Source: a bacterium (lineage in GTDB: Bacteria > Bacillota_A > Clostridia > Lachnospirales > Lachnospiraceae). Taken from it: a DNA stretch of 6,578 nucleotides. The notes below the pieces were generated by a model. The model was given only the letters and a program-made list of their open reading frames with translations. It did no database searches and was not told the origin of the DNA. The DNA is taken from positions 1 to 6,578 of the forward strand of contig SFQZ01000120.1 of NCBI GenBank assembly GCA_004562915.1, given 5' to 3'. Shown here piece by piece: positions 1 to 6,274 of this stretch. Position numbers and translations under genes: made by a program. The stretch's first letter is position 1, and each line of letters opens with the position of its first letter.

Positions 1-1
1 C

Positions 2-1000
2 GAAAATAATATTAAATATACGATATATGATAAAACCGTGGCTAATCCTACCACAAAGAATGTTGCTGAAGCAATGGATTTATTTCTTTCCAATAATTGT
101 AATGCCATCATAGGTTTTGGAGGTGGGTCAAGTATGGACTGTGCCAAAGCAGTAGGTGCCAAGATTGCAAAACCGAAACAGTCTCTTGCCAAAATGAAAG
201 GCATTCTGAAAGTACACAAAAGAATTCCTCTTCTAATTGCAGTTCCCACTACAGCCGGAACCGGAAGTGAAACTACGCTTGCCGCAGTGATCACCGATGC
301 CGAGACAAGACATAAATATGCAATCAATGATTTTCCTTTGATTCCCAGATATGCTATACTTGACCCAAAGGTAACCTTAAGTCTTCCTCCTTTTATCACC
401 GCAACCACCGGTATGGATGCACTTACACACGCAGTAGAAGCATATATCGGGAATTCAACAACTTACGGAACCCGTATGGATGCCCTGAAAGCAGTCGAAC
501 TTATTTTTGAAAATATTGACACGGTTTATACAGATGGAAAAAATGAGGAAGCCCGTAAGAAAATGCTTCACGCTTCTTTCTATGCCGGATGTGCATTTAC
601 CAAATCCTATGTAGGTTACGTTCATGCTGTTGCCCATTCTCTTGGAGGGGAATACAACGTGCCGCACGGACTGGCAAATGCAGTGATTCTTCCGCTTGTT
701 TTGGAAGCCTATGGTTCCACGATTTACAAAAAGCTCCACAAACTTGCAATCGCTGCCGGACTGGCAGATAAAAATACACCACATGAAACGGCAGCGAAAG
801 CATTTATTCTTGCAGTCAAAGAAATGAAAAAGCGATTTGAAATCGGAGATACCATTGAATCGATTCGGGAAGAAGATATTCCAAAGCTCGCTCACTATGC
901 CGATAAGGAGGCAAATCCACTTTATCCGGTTCCGGTACTGATGGACGCCAAAGAACTTGAAACATTTTATTATCAATTGATGCAACAATCTGAACAGTAG
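2..1000 (+). CDS. Iron-containing alcohol dehydrogenase, 5'-truncated by window edge
   Basis: This is a group III (iron-dependent) alcohol dehydrogenase, a cytoplasmic NAD(P)H-dependent enzyme interconverting an alcohol and its aldehyde. The frame is open back to base 2. The GTG at 38 is therefore an internal Val in the family segment DKTVANPTT, not a start. 332 residues are visible against roughly 380-390 in the family, so about 50 N-terminal residues are missing. The dinucleotide-binding motif GFGGGSSMD lies at about 113-139 and PTTAGTGSE at about 245-271. The four expected metal ligands are present: Asp and His in GMDALTHAVEAY (Asp codon 416-418, His four residues on), the first His of HAVAHSLGG (codon 623-625) and the His of PHGLAN (codon 665-667). 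The enzyme thus looks intact in its visible part. It precedes an aldehyde dehydrogenase by 14 bases, which suggests a joint role in aldehyde metabolism. The substrate cannot be told from sequence; butanol/propanol-type or 1,3-propanediol-type activity are both possible. Confidence 0.95.
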   Translation, partial: ENNIKYTIYDKTVANPTTKNVAEAMDLFLSNNCNAIIGFGGGSSMDCAKAVGAKIAKPKQSLAKMKGILKVHKRIPLLIAVPTTAGTGSETTLAAVITDAETRHKYAINDFPLIPRYAILDPKVTLSLPPFITATTGMDALTHAVEAYIGNSTTYGTRMDALKAVELIFENIDTVYTDGKNEEARKKMLHASFYAGCAFTKSYVGYVHAVAHSLGGEYNVPHGLANAVILPLVLEAYGSTIYKKLHKLAIAAGLADKNTPHETAAKAFILAVKEMKKRFEIGDTIESIREEDIPKLAHYADKEANPLYPVPVLMDAKELETFYYQLMQQSEQ

Positions 1001-1007
1001 GAAGGAG
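1000..1007 (+). promoter_or_regulatory. Ribosome binding site of the aldehyde dehydrogenase
   Basis: GGAAGGAG begins on the last base of the upstream stop codon and ends 7 bases before the ATG at 1015. This supports that ATG as the start. It also indicates that the gene is read from the transcript of the alcohol dehydrogenase, since the 14-base gap leaves no room for a promoter. Confidence 0.85.
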
Positions 1008-1014
1008 AATTTTC

Positions 1015-2394
1015 ATGACGGAACATGAAATCAGAGAAATCGTTGAAACACAGCGTAAATTTTTCTACACCGGAGCTGTACTCGATGTAGATTACAGAAT
1101 ACAGGCTTTGAAAAAGCTGCAGTCCTGCATTTTGAAATATGAAAACGAAATCAACGATGCAATAAAAAAGGATTTGGGAAAGAGCGCATTTGAAAGCTAC
1201 ATGTGCGAAACAGGGCTTGTTTTGAGTGAAATCAGTTATATGTTAAAACATGTCCGCAAATTTTCCAAAGAGAAAACAGTTCTCACTCCGCTTGCGCATT
1301 TTCATTCCCGCAGTTTTAAGAAGCCGTCTCCATACGGTGTTGTGCTGATCATGAGTCCCTGGAATTATCCGTTTTTATTGACGATCGATCCTCTTGTAGA
1401 TGCCATCGCCGCCGGAAATACCGCTGTTGTAAAACCGAGCGCCTATTCCCCTAACACAAGCGAAATTATGAAAAAACTGATTGAAGAATGCTTCGACAAA
1501 GAATATGTTGCGTTAGTGACCGGAGGACGAGCTGAAAATACCTGTCTTCTGAACGAACATTTTGATTACATTTTCTTTACCGGAAGCCAGACAGTCGGCA
1601 AAGAAGTCATGAAATGTGCTTCTTCCCATCTCACACCGGTTACGCTGGAACTTGGCGGTAAAAGTCCTTGTATCGTAGAAAAAAGCGCCAACTTAAAGCT
1701 TGCCGCAAAAAGAATCGTATTTGGAAAATACCTGAACTGCGGGCAGACCTGCGTGGCACCGGACTATATTTACTGCGATAAAGAAATCAAAGATCTCCTG
1801 ATTGAAGAAATAAAACAGCAGATTGAAAAGCAGTTTACAACCGATGCTCTGCATAATGATCACTACGGAAAAATCATCAATCGGAAACATTTTGACCGGA
1901 TCTGCGGACTGATCGATCCGTCAAAAGTTGTCTGCGGAGGCAGATCAGACGCTGATACATTAAAAATCGAACCTACTTTGATGGATCACGTAACATTCGA
2001 AGACGCTGTTATGCAGGAAGAAATCTTCGGACCGGTCCTTCCGGTTCTGACATACGATTCTTTGGATGCAGCGATCCGTAAAATCAACTCTATGGCACAC
2101 CCACTCGCGCTGTACATTTTCACCAACAGTAAAGCTGTTGCCAGGAAAGTAACTTCCGAATGCGGATTTGGCGGAGGATGCATCAACGATACGATTATTC
2201 ATCTCGCTACCAGCGAAATGGGATTTGGTGGATTCGGAGAAAGCGGAATGGGATCTTACCACGGACGGGACGGATTCCGGACGTTCTCACATTATAAGAG
2301 TATTGTAGATAAAAAGACATGGCTGGATCTGCCTATGCGATATCAGCCTTATAGCTCTCTTAATAAGAAATTGATTCATATGTTTTTGAAATAA
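1015..2394 (+). CDS. Class-3-type aldehyde dehydrogenase, NAD(P)-dependent
   Basis: The protein oxidises an aldehyde to the carboxylic acid with NAD(P)+. It has 459 residues, the normal length for the short ALDH3-like branch of the superfamily. Visible landmarks in order are MSPWNYPF (113-120) with Asn117 of the oxyanion hole, VVKPSAYSP (138-146) with the cofactor-contacting Lys140, FTGS (188-191) in the Rossmann fold, LELGGKSP (211-218) with general base Glu212, NCGQTCVAPDY (241-251) with catalytic Cys246, and EEIFGPVLPV (335-344). The C-terminus is rich in Lys, Tyr and Pro, as in ALDH3 proteins, but has no obvious transmembrane anchor, so the enzyme is probably soluble. All catalytic residues are present. 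It is the second gene of a unit with the iron alcohol dehydrogenase. The pair could act as an alcohol-to-acid pathway or dismute an aldehyde with balanced redox. Similar enzymes accept medium-chain, aromatic or fatty aldehydes; the substrate here is unknown. Confidence 0.95.
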   Translation: MTEHEIREIVETQRKFFYTGAVLDVDYRIQALKKLQSCILKYENEINDAIKKDLGKSAFESYMCETGLVLSEISYMLKHVRKFSKEKTVLTPLAHFHSRSFKKPSPYGVVLIMSPWNYPFLLTIDPLVDAIAAGNTAVVKPSAYSPNTSEIMKKLIEECFDKEYVALVTGGRAENTCLLNEHFDYIFFTGSQTVGKEVMKCASSHLTPVTLELGGKSPCIVEKSANLKLAAKRIVFGKYLNCGQTCVAPDYIYCDKEIKDLLIEEIKQQIEKQFTTDALHNDHYGKIINRKHFDRICGLIDPSKVVCGGRSDADTLKIEPTLMDHVTFEDAVMQEEIFGPVLPVLTYDSLDAAIRKINSMAHPLALYIFTNSKAVARKVTSECGFGGGCINDTIIHLATSEMGFGGFGESGMGSYHGRDGFRTFSHYKSIVDKKTWLDLPMRYQPYSSLNKKLIHMFLK

Positions 2395-2437
2395 TATGTT
2401 AAACAATTTAGGTATACATGATTTTTAATTTTTAAAA

Positions 2438-2473
2438 TGGCTGGCTTAGATTTTAAATATTCTAAACCAGCCA
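2438..2473. terminator. Shared (bidirectional) hairpin terminator between convergent operons
   Basis: Inverted repeat with 13-base arms (2438-2450 and 2461-2473) around a 10-base loop. On the minus strand all 13 positions pair, counting one G-U, and TTTT follows directly. This fits a rho-independent terminator 7 bases after the permease stop. On the plus strand the same position is a C-A mismatch and the T-rich stretch begins only about five bases after the stem, so it probably works less well for the dehydrogenase transcript. The rest of 2395-2480 is AT-rich and holds nothing else recognisable. Confidence 0.8.
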
Positions 2474-2480
2474 CATGCTT

Positions 2481-5066
2481 TTATTCTCTTTTCAGTTCTT
2501 CTATCACATTCTGTTTCTTAATTTTCTGTATACTGTACAGCATACTGCAGAACACTACGATCATAACCCAGATAATTGCGACAAACAAAGGTTTCCATGG
2601 ATATACAAACTGAATTTGTGCACTTCTGGCGATATTGCCAAACAGTAGTACACTAATCAATAGCGATCCGATAACTCCATAACTGATGGACTTGAACCCG
2701 TAGATGAGGCACTCATAATTCATCATTTTATGAAGCATCTTCCGGGACATTCCCATAGACTGAAGCATTGCAAATTCTCGTTTTCTCAGCATAACGTTGG
2801 TTGATATCGTGTTAAACACATTTGCTGCTGCGATCAGGGATATCAATACAATAAATCCATAAGTCAGTACCTTTACAGAGAGAAGCATTCCTCTGTCTTT
2901 TTCATAATCTTTCGCCGCACATGACAGATAACCATTTTCAAGCAGTTCTTCATTTGTCATTTTTTTCTCCAGTTCCTGATAGACCGAATTGTACTGTGTT
3001 GCTTTGATTGCAATATTGGATTCAACCGAATTAAACAAATCATCCTTGAACAGGTACTCTTCCATCCTGCTTTCCGGAACCAGAATGATGACATTTCCAT
3101 ATCCGCTTTCCTGAGAATCGAATAGATAATCCGGAAGATTTTCAATGGAATGACTCAGAATGATTTCTTTTTCTTCGGAAAGTTTTGTGTTATATTCTCC
3201 GTTTTCTGTTGGGATTACTTGCTCTCTATAATATCGGAGTGTCAGATTTTCTTTTCCGTCAAAGAATTCTTTTTCTACATATTTTCCTTTTTCTGTATCA
3301 TATTTTACATATTTATCGTAATATACCGGATTATTGCCATATGTATATTTTACAAATTCATCGTCCGGGATAAAGATCAGATTGCACCAGACTCTTGCCT
3401 CTTCTACATCAAAATAAATAAATTGATCTTTATATTCCTGATATCGCTCTACTCCTTCTATCTCGTCTAAGACTTGTTCTATTTTTTTATTCTCTGTTTC
3501 TAATTCTTCCATTTCATCCATTTTATAATCTCTACTGGTATAAAGGATCTCGTATTCCGGCATTTTCATTACAAATGCTCCGGTTGAAATGAGATATTCT
3601 GAAAGCAGGGACGCGGACACAAATAAGATAATGCTGATGGTAAGTGAAAATACGGTCGCTCTGTATTTTTTCCGGTCGCGTTTGTAATTTTTGTCCGCAA
3701 GCATCCCTTCTACTCCAAACAGTTTAAAAATATATTTCGGACTTTTTACTTTCTTGGAACGTATTTTTATATCTTTTGTCGCGCGAATTGCCTGCATTGG
3801 TGTAATCTTACGTATTCTTCTGACAGGTCCCCAGACGGAAAGGCATACCAGAATAAATACGATCAGAATCGTCATTGGAATGATGTATGGATACACATGT
3901 AACCTGATTGTTTCTTCGTCACCGTGAATCCATCCTCCAAGCCACGGACCAATATAGTGAAGTGTTACAGCGATTCCTCCTACACCGGCAAGGATACCGA
4001 ATGGAATTCCTATGACCGCCACCGAAGCTGCTTCGTACCACATGGCTTTTTTCAGCTGCTTATTTGTCGCGCCGACTGAAGATAAGATGCCAAATTGTGT
4101 TGTTCTCTCTCTTAGCGAGATGGCAAATGTATTATAGATCAGTGAAATGGATCCGATTCCAATGATGAAGATCAAGATCTGCATGATACCATCTAAAAAT
4201 GTCATGTATGCACTGTTTCTGGAAGCTCCGATCCATTTTAAAACTGCTTCATTTGAGTTCCAGCTTGTTCCTTTTCCTTTTGTCTCGATAAAATTCTGGA
4301 TATTTCGCGGATTTTTCAGCTGTACATACGTGTTATAAGGCGCCTCTTTATCTTCTTCCTGATGTTTCTTTGAAAGGATATCCCCGGTAAATACATCCAT
4401 ACCTCCGCCGCCCATATTGCTGTTTCCCCAAGACTCCAGGATACCTACAATTGTATAGGTTCTCTCATATTTCGGAGCAAAATTTTCGTATTTATCCTCC
4501 TGTTCCTGATATTCGATCCAAGGATTTCCGGTTATCTTTTCTCCGTCGATGATCCAGTCGCCTACCGTAACTGTGATCGTATCTCCTACATCAACCACAC
4601 GGTACTGTTCTCCGGTCTGAGTACTAGTCATGGTAATCGTTTCTTCCTGAAGGATGATTTCATTCTCATTTTCCGGCAAGCGCCCCTCCGACAACTTCAC
4701 TCCCAGAAGCTCTGCGGCTTCCGGATTCATCGTCTGCATATACAGATAATTGGCTATCTTTTGTCTGTTTTTCTGCCTCAGAAAAGAAACATCTCCATAT
4801 CCCAGCTCCCTTATAGAAACACATTTCTTGACATCATCATATTTTGCAGTCTCTTCATATTCTTCTTTCGAAAGCGCTTCTTCGTAAAGATGCCATTCTC
4901 CATTTTCCCGCTTTCCGCGCTCCAGCATATAATTCTGAATACTGCCTCCAAATACGAGAACTCCCGTCACCATAGAAGTCGCAAGAATGACACCTATGAT
5001 TGATACAATCGTCCGGACTTTATTCTGTTTCATCGTCTGAAAGGTGATTTTTGCGAAAATATTCAT
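2481..5066 (-). CDS. ABC transporter permease with two FtsX/MacB-type modules
   Basis: This is an 861-residue membrane subunit of a MacB/LolE/FtsX-type (type VII) ABC transporter. Predicted layout: TM1 at about 18-40; first extracytoplasmic MacB-like domain about 41-290; TM2 about 291-316, TM3 about 344-370, TM4 about 392-413; a cytoplasmic linker; TM5 about 468-493; second extracytoplasmic domain about 494-728; TM6-TM8 about 729-756, 783-811 and 826-845. Two homologous FtsX signatures follow TM2 and TM6: RERTTQFGILSSVGATNKQL (319-338) and RKREFAMLQSMGMSRKML (761-778). The architecture is a duplicated four-helix unit, so one chain could supply both halves of the channel. It is not the ten-helix, single-loop BceB layout. 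Transporters of this class export or mechanically process peptides, lipids or antimicrobials; the substrate is unknown. Its ATG overlaps the ATPase stop by one base (TAATG), which points to translational coupling. No signal-peptide cleavage site is expected, since TM1 is the membrane anchor. Confidence 0.93.
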   Translation of the reverse strand: MNIFAKITFQTMKQNKVRTIVSIIGVILATSMVTGVLVFGGSIQNYMLERGKRENGEWHLYEEALSKEEYEETAKYDDVKKCVSIRELGYGDVSFLRQKNRQKIANYLYMQTMNPEAAELLGVKLSEGRLPENENEIILQEETITMTSTQTGEQYRVVDVGDTITVTVGDWIIDGEKITGNPWIEYQEQEDKYENFAPKYERTYTIVGILESWGNSNMGGGGMDVFTGDILSKKHQEEDKEAPYNTYVQLKNPRNIQNFIETKGKGTSWNSNEAVLKWIGASRNSAYMTFLDGIMQILIFIIGIGSISLIYNTFAISLRERTTQFGILSSVGATNKQLKKAMWYEAASVAVIGIPFGILAGVGGIAVTLHYIGPWLGGWIHGDEETIRLHVYPYIIPMTILIVFILVCLSVWGPVRRIRKITPMQAIRATKDIKIRSKKVKSPKYIFKLFGVEGMLADKNYKRDRKKYRATVFSLTISIILFVSASLLSEYLISTGAFVMKMPEYEILYTSRDYKMDEMEELETENKKIEQVLDEIEGVERYQEYKDQFIYFDVEEARVWCNLIFIPDDEFVKYTYGNNPVYYDKYVKYDTEKGKYVEKEFFDGKENLTLRYYREQVIPTENGEYNTKLSEEKEIILSHSIENLPDYLFDSQESGYGNVIILVPESRMEEYLFKDDLFNSVESNIAIKATQYNSVYQELEKKMTNEELLENGYLSCAAKDYEKDRGMLLSVKVLTYGFIVLISLIAAANVFNTISTNVMLRKREFAMLQSMGMSRKMLHKMMNYECLIYGFKSISYGVIGSLLISVLLFGNIARSAQIQFVYPWKPLFVAIIWVMIVVFCSMLYSIQKIKKQNVIEELKRE

Positions 5067-5746
5067 TAGCGAATCACCTCATCTCTCACGATTCGTCCAT
5101 CTTCCAGCGAAATGATCCGGTCTGCCTGCAGCGCAATATTTTCATCATGAGTAATCACGATCAGCGTCTGGTCGTAGGTTCTGTTCGAATATCTGAGAAG
5201 CTTCATGATTTCTTTGCTGTTCTCAGAATCCAGATTTCCTGTCGGCTCGTCAGCAAGAACCAGTGTCGGCGCATTCATCAGCGCTCTTCCCACCGAAACT
5301 CTCTGTTGCTGTCCTCCGGAAAGCTGATTTGGCAGATGCTTCCTCCTTTTCTTTAGTTTTAACAAGTCCAGAAGTTCCTCCAGACGTTCTTCGTTTACTT
5401 TTCTTCCATCCATCAGAACCGGAAGCGTCATATTTTCTTCTACAGTCAGAACCGGAATCAGATTATAAAACTGATAAATCAGTCCGATCTGCCTGCGCCG
5501 GAAAATGGCAAGTTCTTCTTCTTTCTGCGCATAAACATCCGTTCCGCCTACGATAACCTTTCCGCCGTCCGGTTTGTCCACACCGCCGATCAAATGGATC
5601 AGCGTTGATTTTCCGGATCCGGATGCACCGACGACCGCGACAAATTCGCCTTTGTCCACAGTAAAGGAAACATTGTCCAAGGCTTTCACCTGATTGCTTC
5701 CCTCGCCATATACTTTTGTCAGGTTTTCTACCCTTAAGATTTCCAT
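5066..5746 (-). CDS. ABC transporter ATP-binding protein (LolD/MacB/BceA-like)
   Basis: A 226-residue cytoplasmic ATPase powering the permease encoded directly downstream. All nucleotide-binding motifs are intact: Walker A GASGSGKST (40-48), Q-loop Gln92 in YQFYNLIP, signature LSGGQQQRV (142-150), Walker B LVLADEP with Asp166 and catalytic Glu167, D-loop GNLD (170-173) and switch His200 in ITHDE. The wording of these motifs (YQFYNLIP, ADEPTGNLD) is typical of the MacB/LolD/BceA group that pairs with FtsX-fold permeases. The start at 5746 is supported by a strong ribosome binding site 8 bases upstream. Its TAA stop shares one base with the ATG of the permease. The protein is the first gene of the operon, behind a promoter with response-regulator-like direct repeats. 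No membrane-fusion (MacA-like) gene accompanies the pair, as is usual for Firmicute members. Confidence 0.96.
   Translation of the reverse strand: MEILRVENLTKVYGEGSNQVKALDNVSFTVDKGEFVAVVGASGSGKSTLIHLIGGVDKPDGGKVIVGGTDVYAQKEEELAIFRRRQIGLIYQFYNLIPVLTVEENMTLPVLMDGRKVNEERLEELLDLLKLKKRRKHLPNQLSGGQQQRVSVGRALMNAPTLVLADEPTGNLDSENSKEIMKLLRYSNRTYDQTLIVITHDENIALQADRIISLEDGRIVRDEVIR
5075..5080 (-). promoter_or_regulatory. Ribosome binding site of the permease, inside the ATPase gene
   Basis: GAGGTG on the minus strand lies 8 bases upstream of the permease ATG at 5066, within the last codons of the ATPase gene. With the TAATG overlap this fits coupled, near-stoichiometric synthesis of the two subunits. 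Confidence 0.75.
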
Positions 5747-5754
5747 ATTTTATA

Positions 5755-5764
5755 CTCCTCCTTC
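5755..5764 (-). promoter_or_regulatory. Ribosome binding site of the ATPase gene
   Basis: GAAGGAGGAG on the minus strand, 8 bases before the ATG at 5746. This is a near-perfect Shine-Dalgarno sequence and fixes the start. Confidence 0.85.
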
Positions 5765-5779
5765 GTCATGTAATGTCAT
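5765..5779. repeat. Short direct repeat GTCAT in the operon leader
   Basis: GTCAT occurs at 5765-5769 and 5775-5779 on the plus strand, a 10-bp period, just upstream of the ATPase ribosome binding site. The motif is the same pentamer as in the upstream array but in opposite orientation and downstream of the predicted transcription start. It may be chance or a weaker, repressing site. Confidence 0.25.
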
Positions 5780-5798
5780 TTTTCTTTTTCTGATTCTT

Positions 5799-5804
5799 AG
5801 TATA
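5799..5804 (-). promoter_or_regulatory. -10 box of the ABC transporter promoter
   Basis: TATACT on the minus strand matches TATAAT at five of six positions. Hexamers 16-18 bp upstream (for example ATGGAG at 17 bp) match TTGACA poorly, two or three of six at best. That suggests the promoter needs an activator. Transcription would start near 5792, giving a leader of roughly 45 bases before the ATPase ATG. Confidence 0.6.
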
Positions 5805-5814
5805 ACGAAGTCAG

Positions 5815-5843
5815 ATGACTGCTCCATGACTCGTGGATGACAA
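5815..5843 (-). promoter_or_regulatory. Three 11-bp-period direct repeats, PhoB/OmpR-type activator box
   Basis: Read on the minus strand, TTGTCAT, GAGTCAT and CAGTCAT follow one another with 4-base spacers (ccac, ggag). The GTCAT cores are at 5837-5841, 5826-5830 and 5815-5819, an exact 11-bp period. The last core ends 10 bp before the TATACT -10 box and occupies the place of the missing -35. Seven-base direct repeats with 4-base spacers, ending about 10 bp from the -10, are the known layout of the PhoB pho box and related winged-helix response regulator sites. Binding of such a regulator here is inferred, not shown; its gene is not in the window. Confidence 0.6.
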
Positions 5844-5851
5844 TTTTGTCA
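5838..5851. promoter_or_regulatory. Inverted repeat TGACAA-N2-TTGTCA, possible operator
   Basis: Six-base perfect arms around a two-base centre, overlapping the distal direct repeat about 33 bp upstream of the -10 box, so centred near -52. The form TGACA-N4-TGTCA resembles the TnACA-N4-TGT dyad reported for regulators of Bce-type peptide-resistance transporters. It may be a symmetric site for the same regulator that uses the direct repeats, or a separate operator. Confidence 0.4.
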
Positions 5852-5878
5852 CTTTAGGTTCGAAAAAATATTTACGTC

Positions 5879-6241
5879 TTACATCGGTGTCCCAACTTCG
5901 ATCAGATTTCCATCCGGATCATAAAACCGGATTACCTTTTGTCCCCATGAATGTGTCATTAATCGATTCACATATTTTACGGACGGATCATATTTTTCGA
6001 GTTTCTCAATAAAAGCTTCAATATTTTTCTCTTCGAAATATAATTCACACGCATTATTTTCCGGAATAACATCTTTCCCCGTGAATTTCTTCCAGATTGA
6101 TTCTTCCTGAAGGACTAACCCCTCCGTCAAAATCATATTTCCGTCGTTGTCAAGGATCGTTTCAAGACCAAACAACTTGTGATAGAATTCTTTCGATTTT
6201 TCAATATCTTTCACAACAATCAGTATATTTTTTAATTTCAT
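5879..6241 (-). CDS. VOC superfamily (glyoxalase/bleomycin-resistance fold) protein
   Basis: A small cytoplasmic protein of 120 residues with the paired beta-alpha-beta-beta-beta fold of the VOC superfamily. The first half opens with LKNILIVVKDIEKSKEFYHKLFG-like sequence (about 3-25). The second half ends in the typical strand pair with YDPDGNLIEV (107-116). An ATG also exists at 6247, but GGAGGAG (6249-6255) ends only one base before it. That sequence is 7 bases from the ATG at 6241, so 6241 is preferred. Residues at usual metal positions are His97 and Glu115, but the first strand has Asn5 where metalloenzymes normally carry His or Gln, so a metal-dependent lyase role is doubtful. The family includes glyoxalase I, dioxygenases, and fosfomycin- and bleomycin-resistance proteins; the function here is not determined. 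It lies 33 bases downstream of a GNAT gene on the same strand and is probably co-transcribed with it. Confidence 0.85.
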   Translation of the reverse strand: MKLKNILIVVKDIEKSKEFYHKLFGLETILDNDGNMILTEGLVLQEESIWKKFTGKDVIPENNACELYFEEKNIEAFIEKLEKYDPSVKYVNRLMTHSWGQKVIRFYDPDGNLIEVGTPM

Positions 6242-6248
6242 CTTCATT

Positions 6249-6255
6249 CTCCTCC
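6249..6255 (-). promoter_or_regulatory. Ribosome binding site deciding the VOC start
   Basis: GGAGGAG on the minus strand. Spacing is 1 base to the upstream ATG (6247) and 7 bases to the second ATG (6241). Normal spacing is about 5-9 bases, so translation should begin at 6241. Confidence 0.75.
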
Positions 6256-6274
6256 AAAAACTATGCTTGTTCTC

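Noticed and set aside
38..40. GTG as the start of the alcohol dehydrogenase
   Set aside because: The frame stays open to base 2 and the upstream residues continue the family's N-terminal pattern; there is no ribosome binding site in front of the GTG.
455..988. 177-residue open frame antisense to the alcohol dehydrogenase
   Set aside because: It lies wholly inside a well-supported gene, is rich in Cys, Phe and Ile as expected of an antisense shadow, and matches no family I recognise.
2395..2480. Small RNA or riboswitch in the convergent gap
   Set aside because: The 86-base gap is explained by the shared terminator; no further structure is visible and it is not upstream of any gene.
3150..3470. 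Hydrophobic 106-residue open frame antisense to the permease that could pass for a small membrane protein
   Set aside because: Its Phe/Ile-rich composition is the mirror of the Glu/Lys/Asn-rich coding strand of the permease; there is no ribosome binding site or domain support.
5051..5556. Open frames antisense to the ATPase
   Set aside because: They overlap a gene with all ABC motifs intact and show no recognisable domain.
2481..5746. Assignment as a BceAB bacitracin-type transporter
   Set aside because: The permease has eight predicted helices and two large extracytoplasmic domains, not the ten helices and single large loop of BceB.
5850..5878. Terminator for the VOC gene at the T6 run near 5866
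   Set aside because: A run of six T follows the VOC stop on the minus strand, but no GC-containing stem precedes it, so I cannot support a hairpin terminator.
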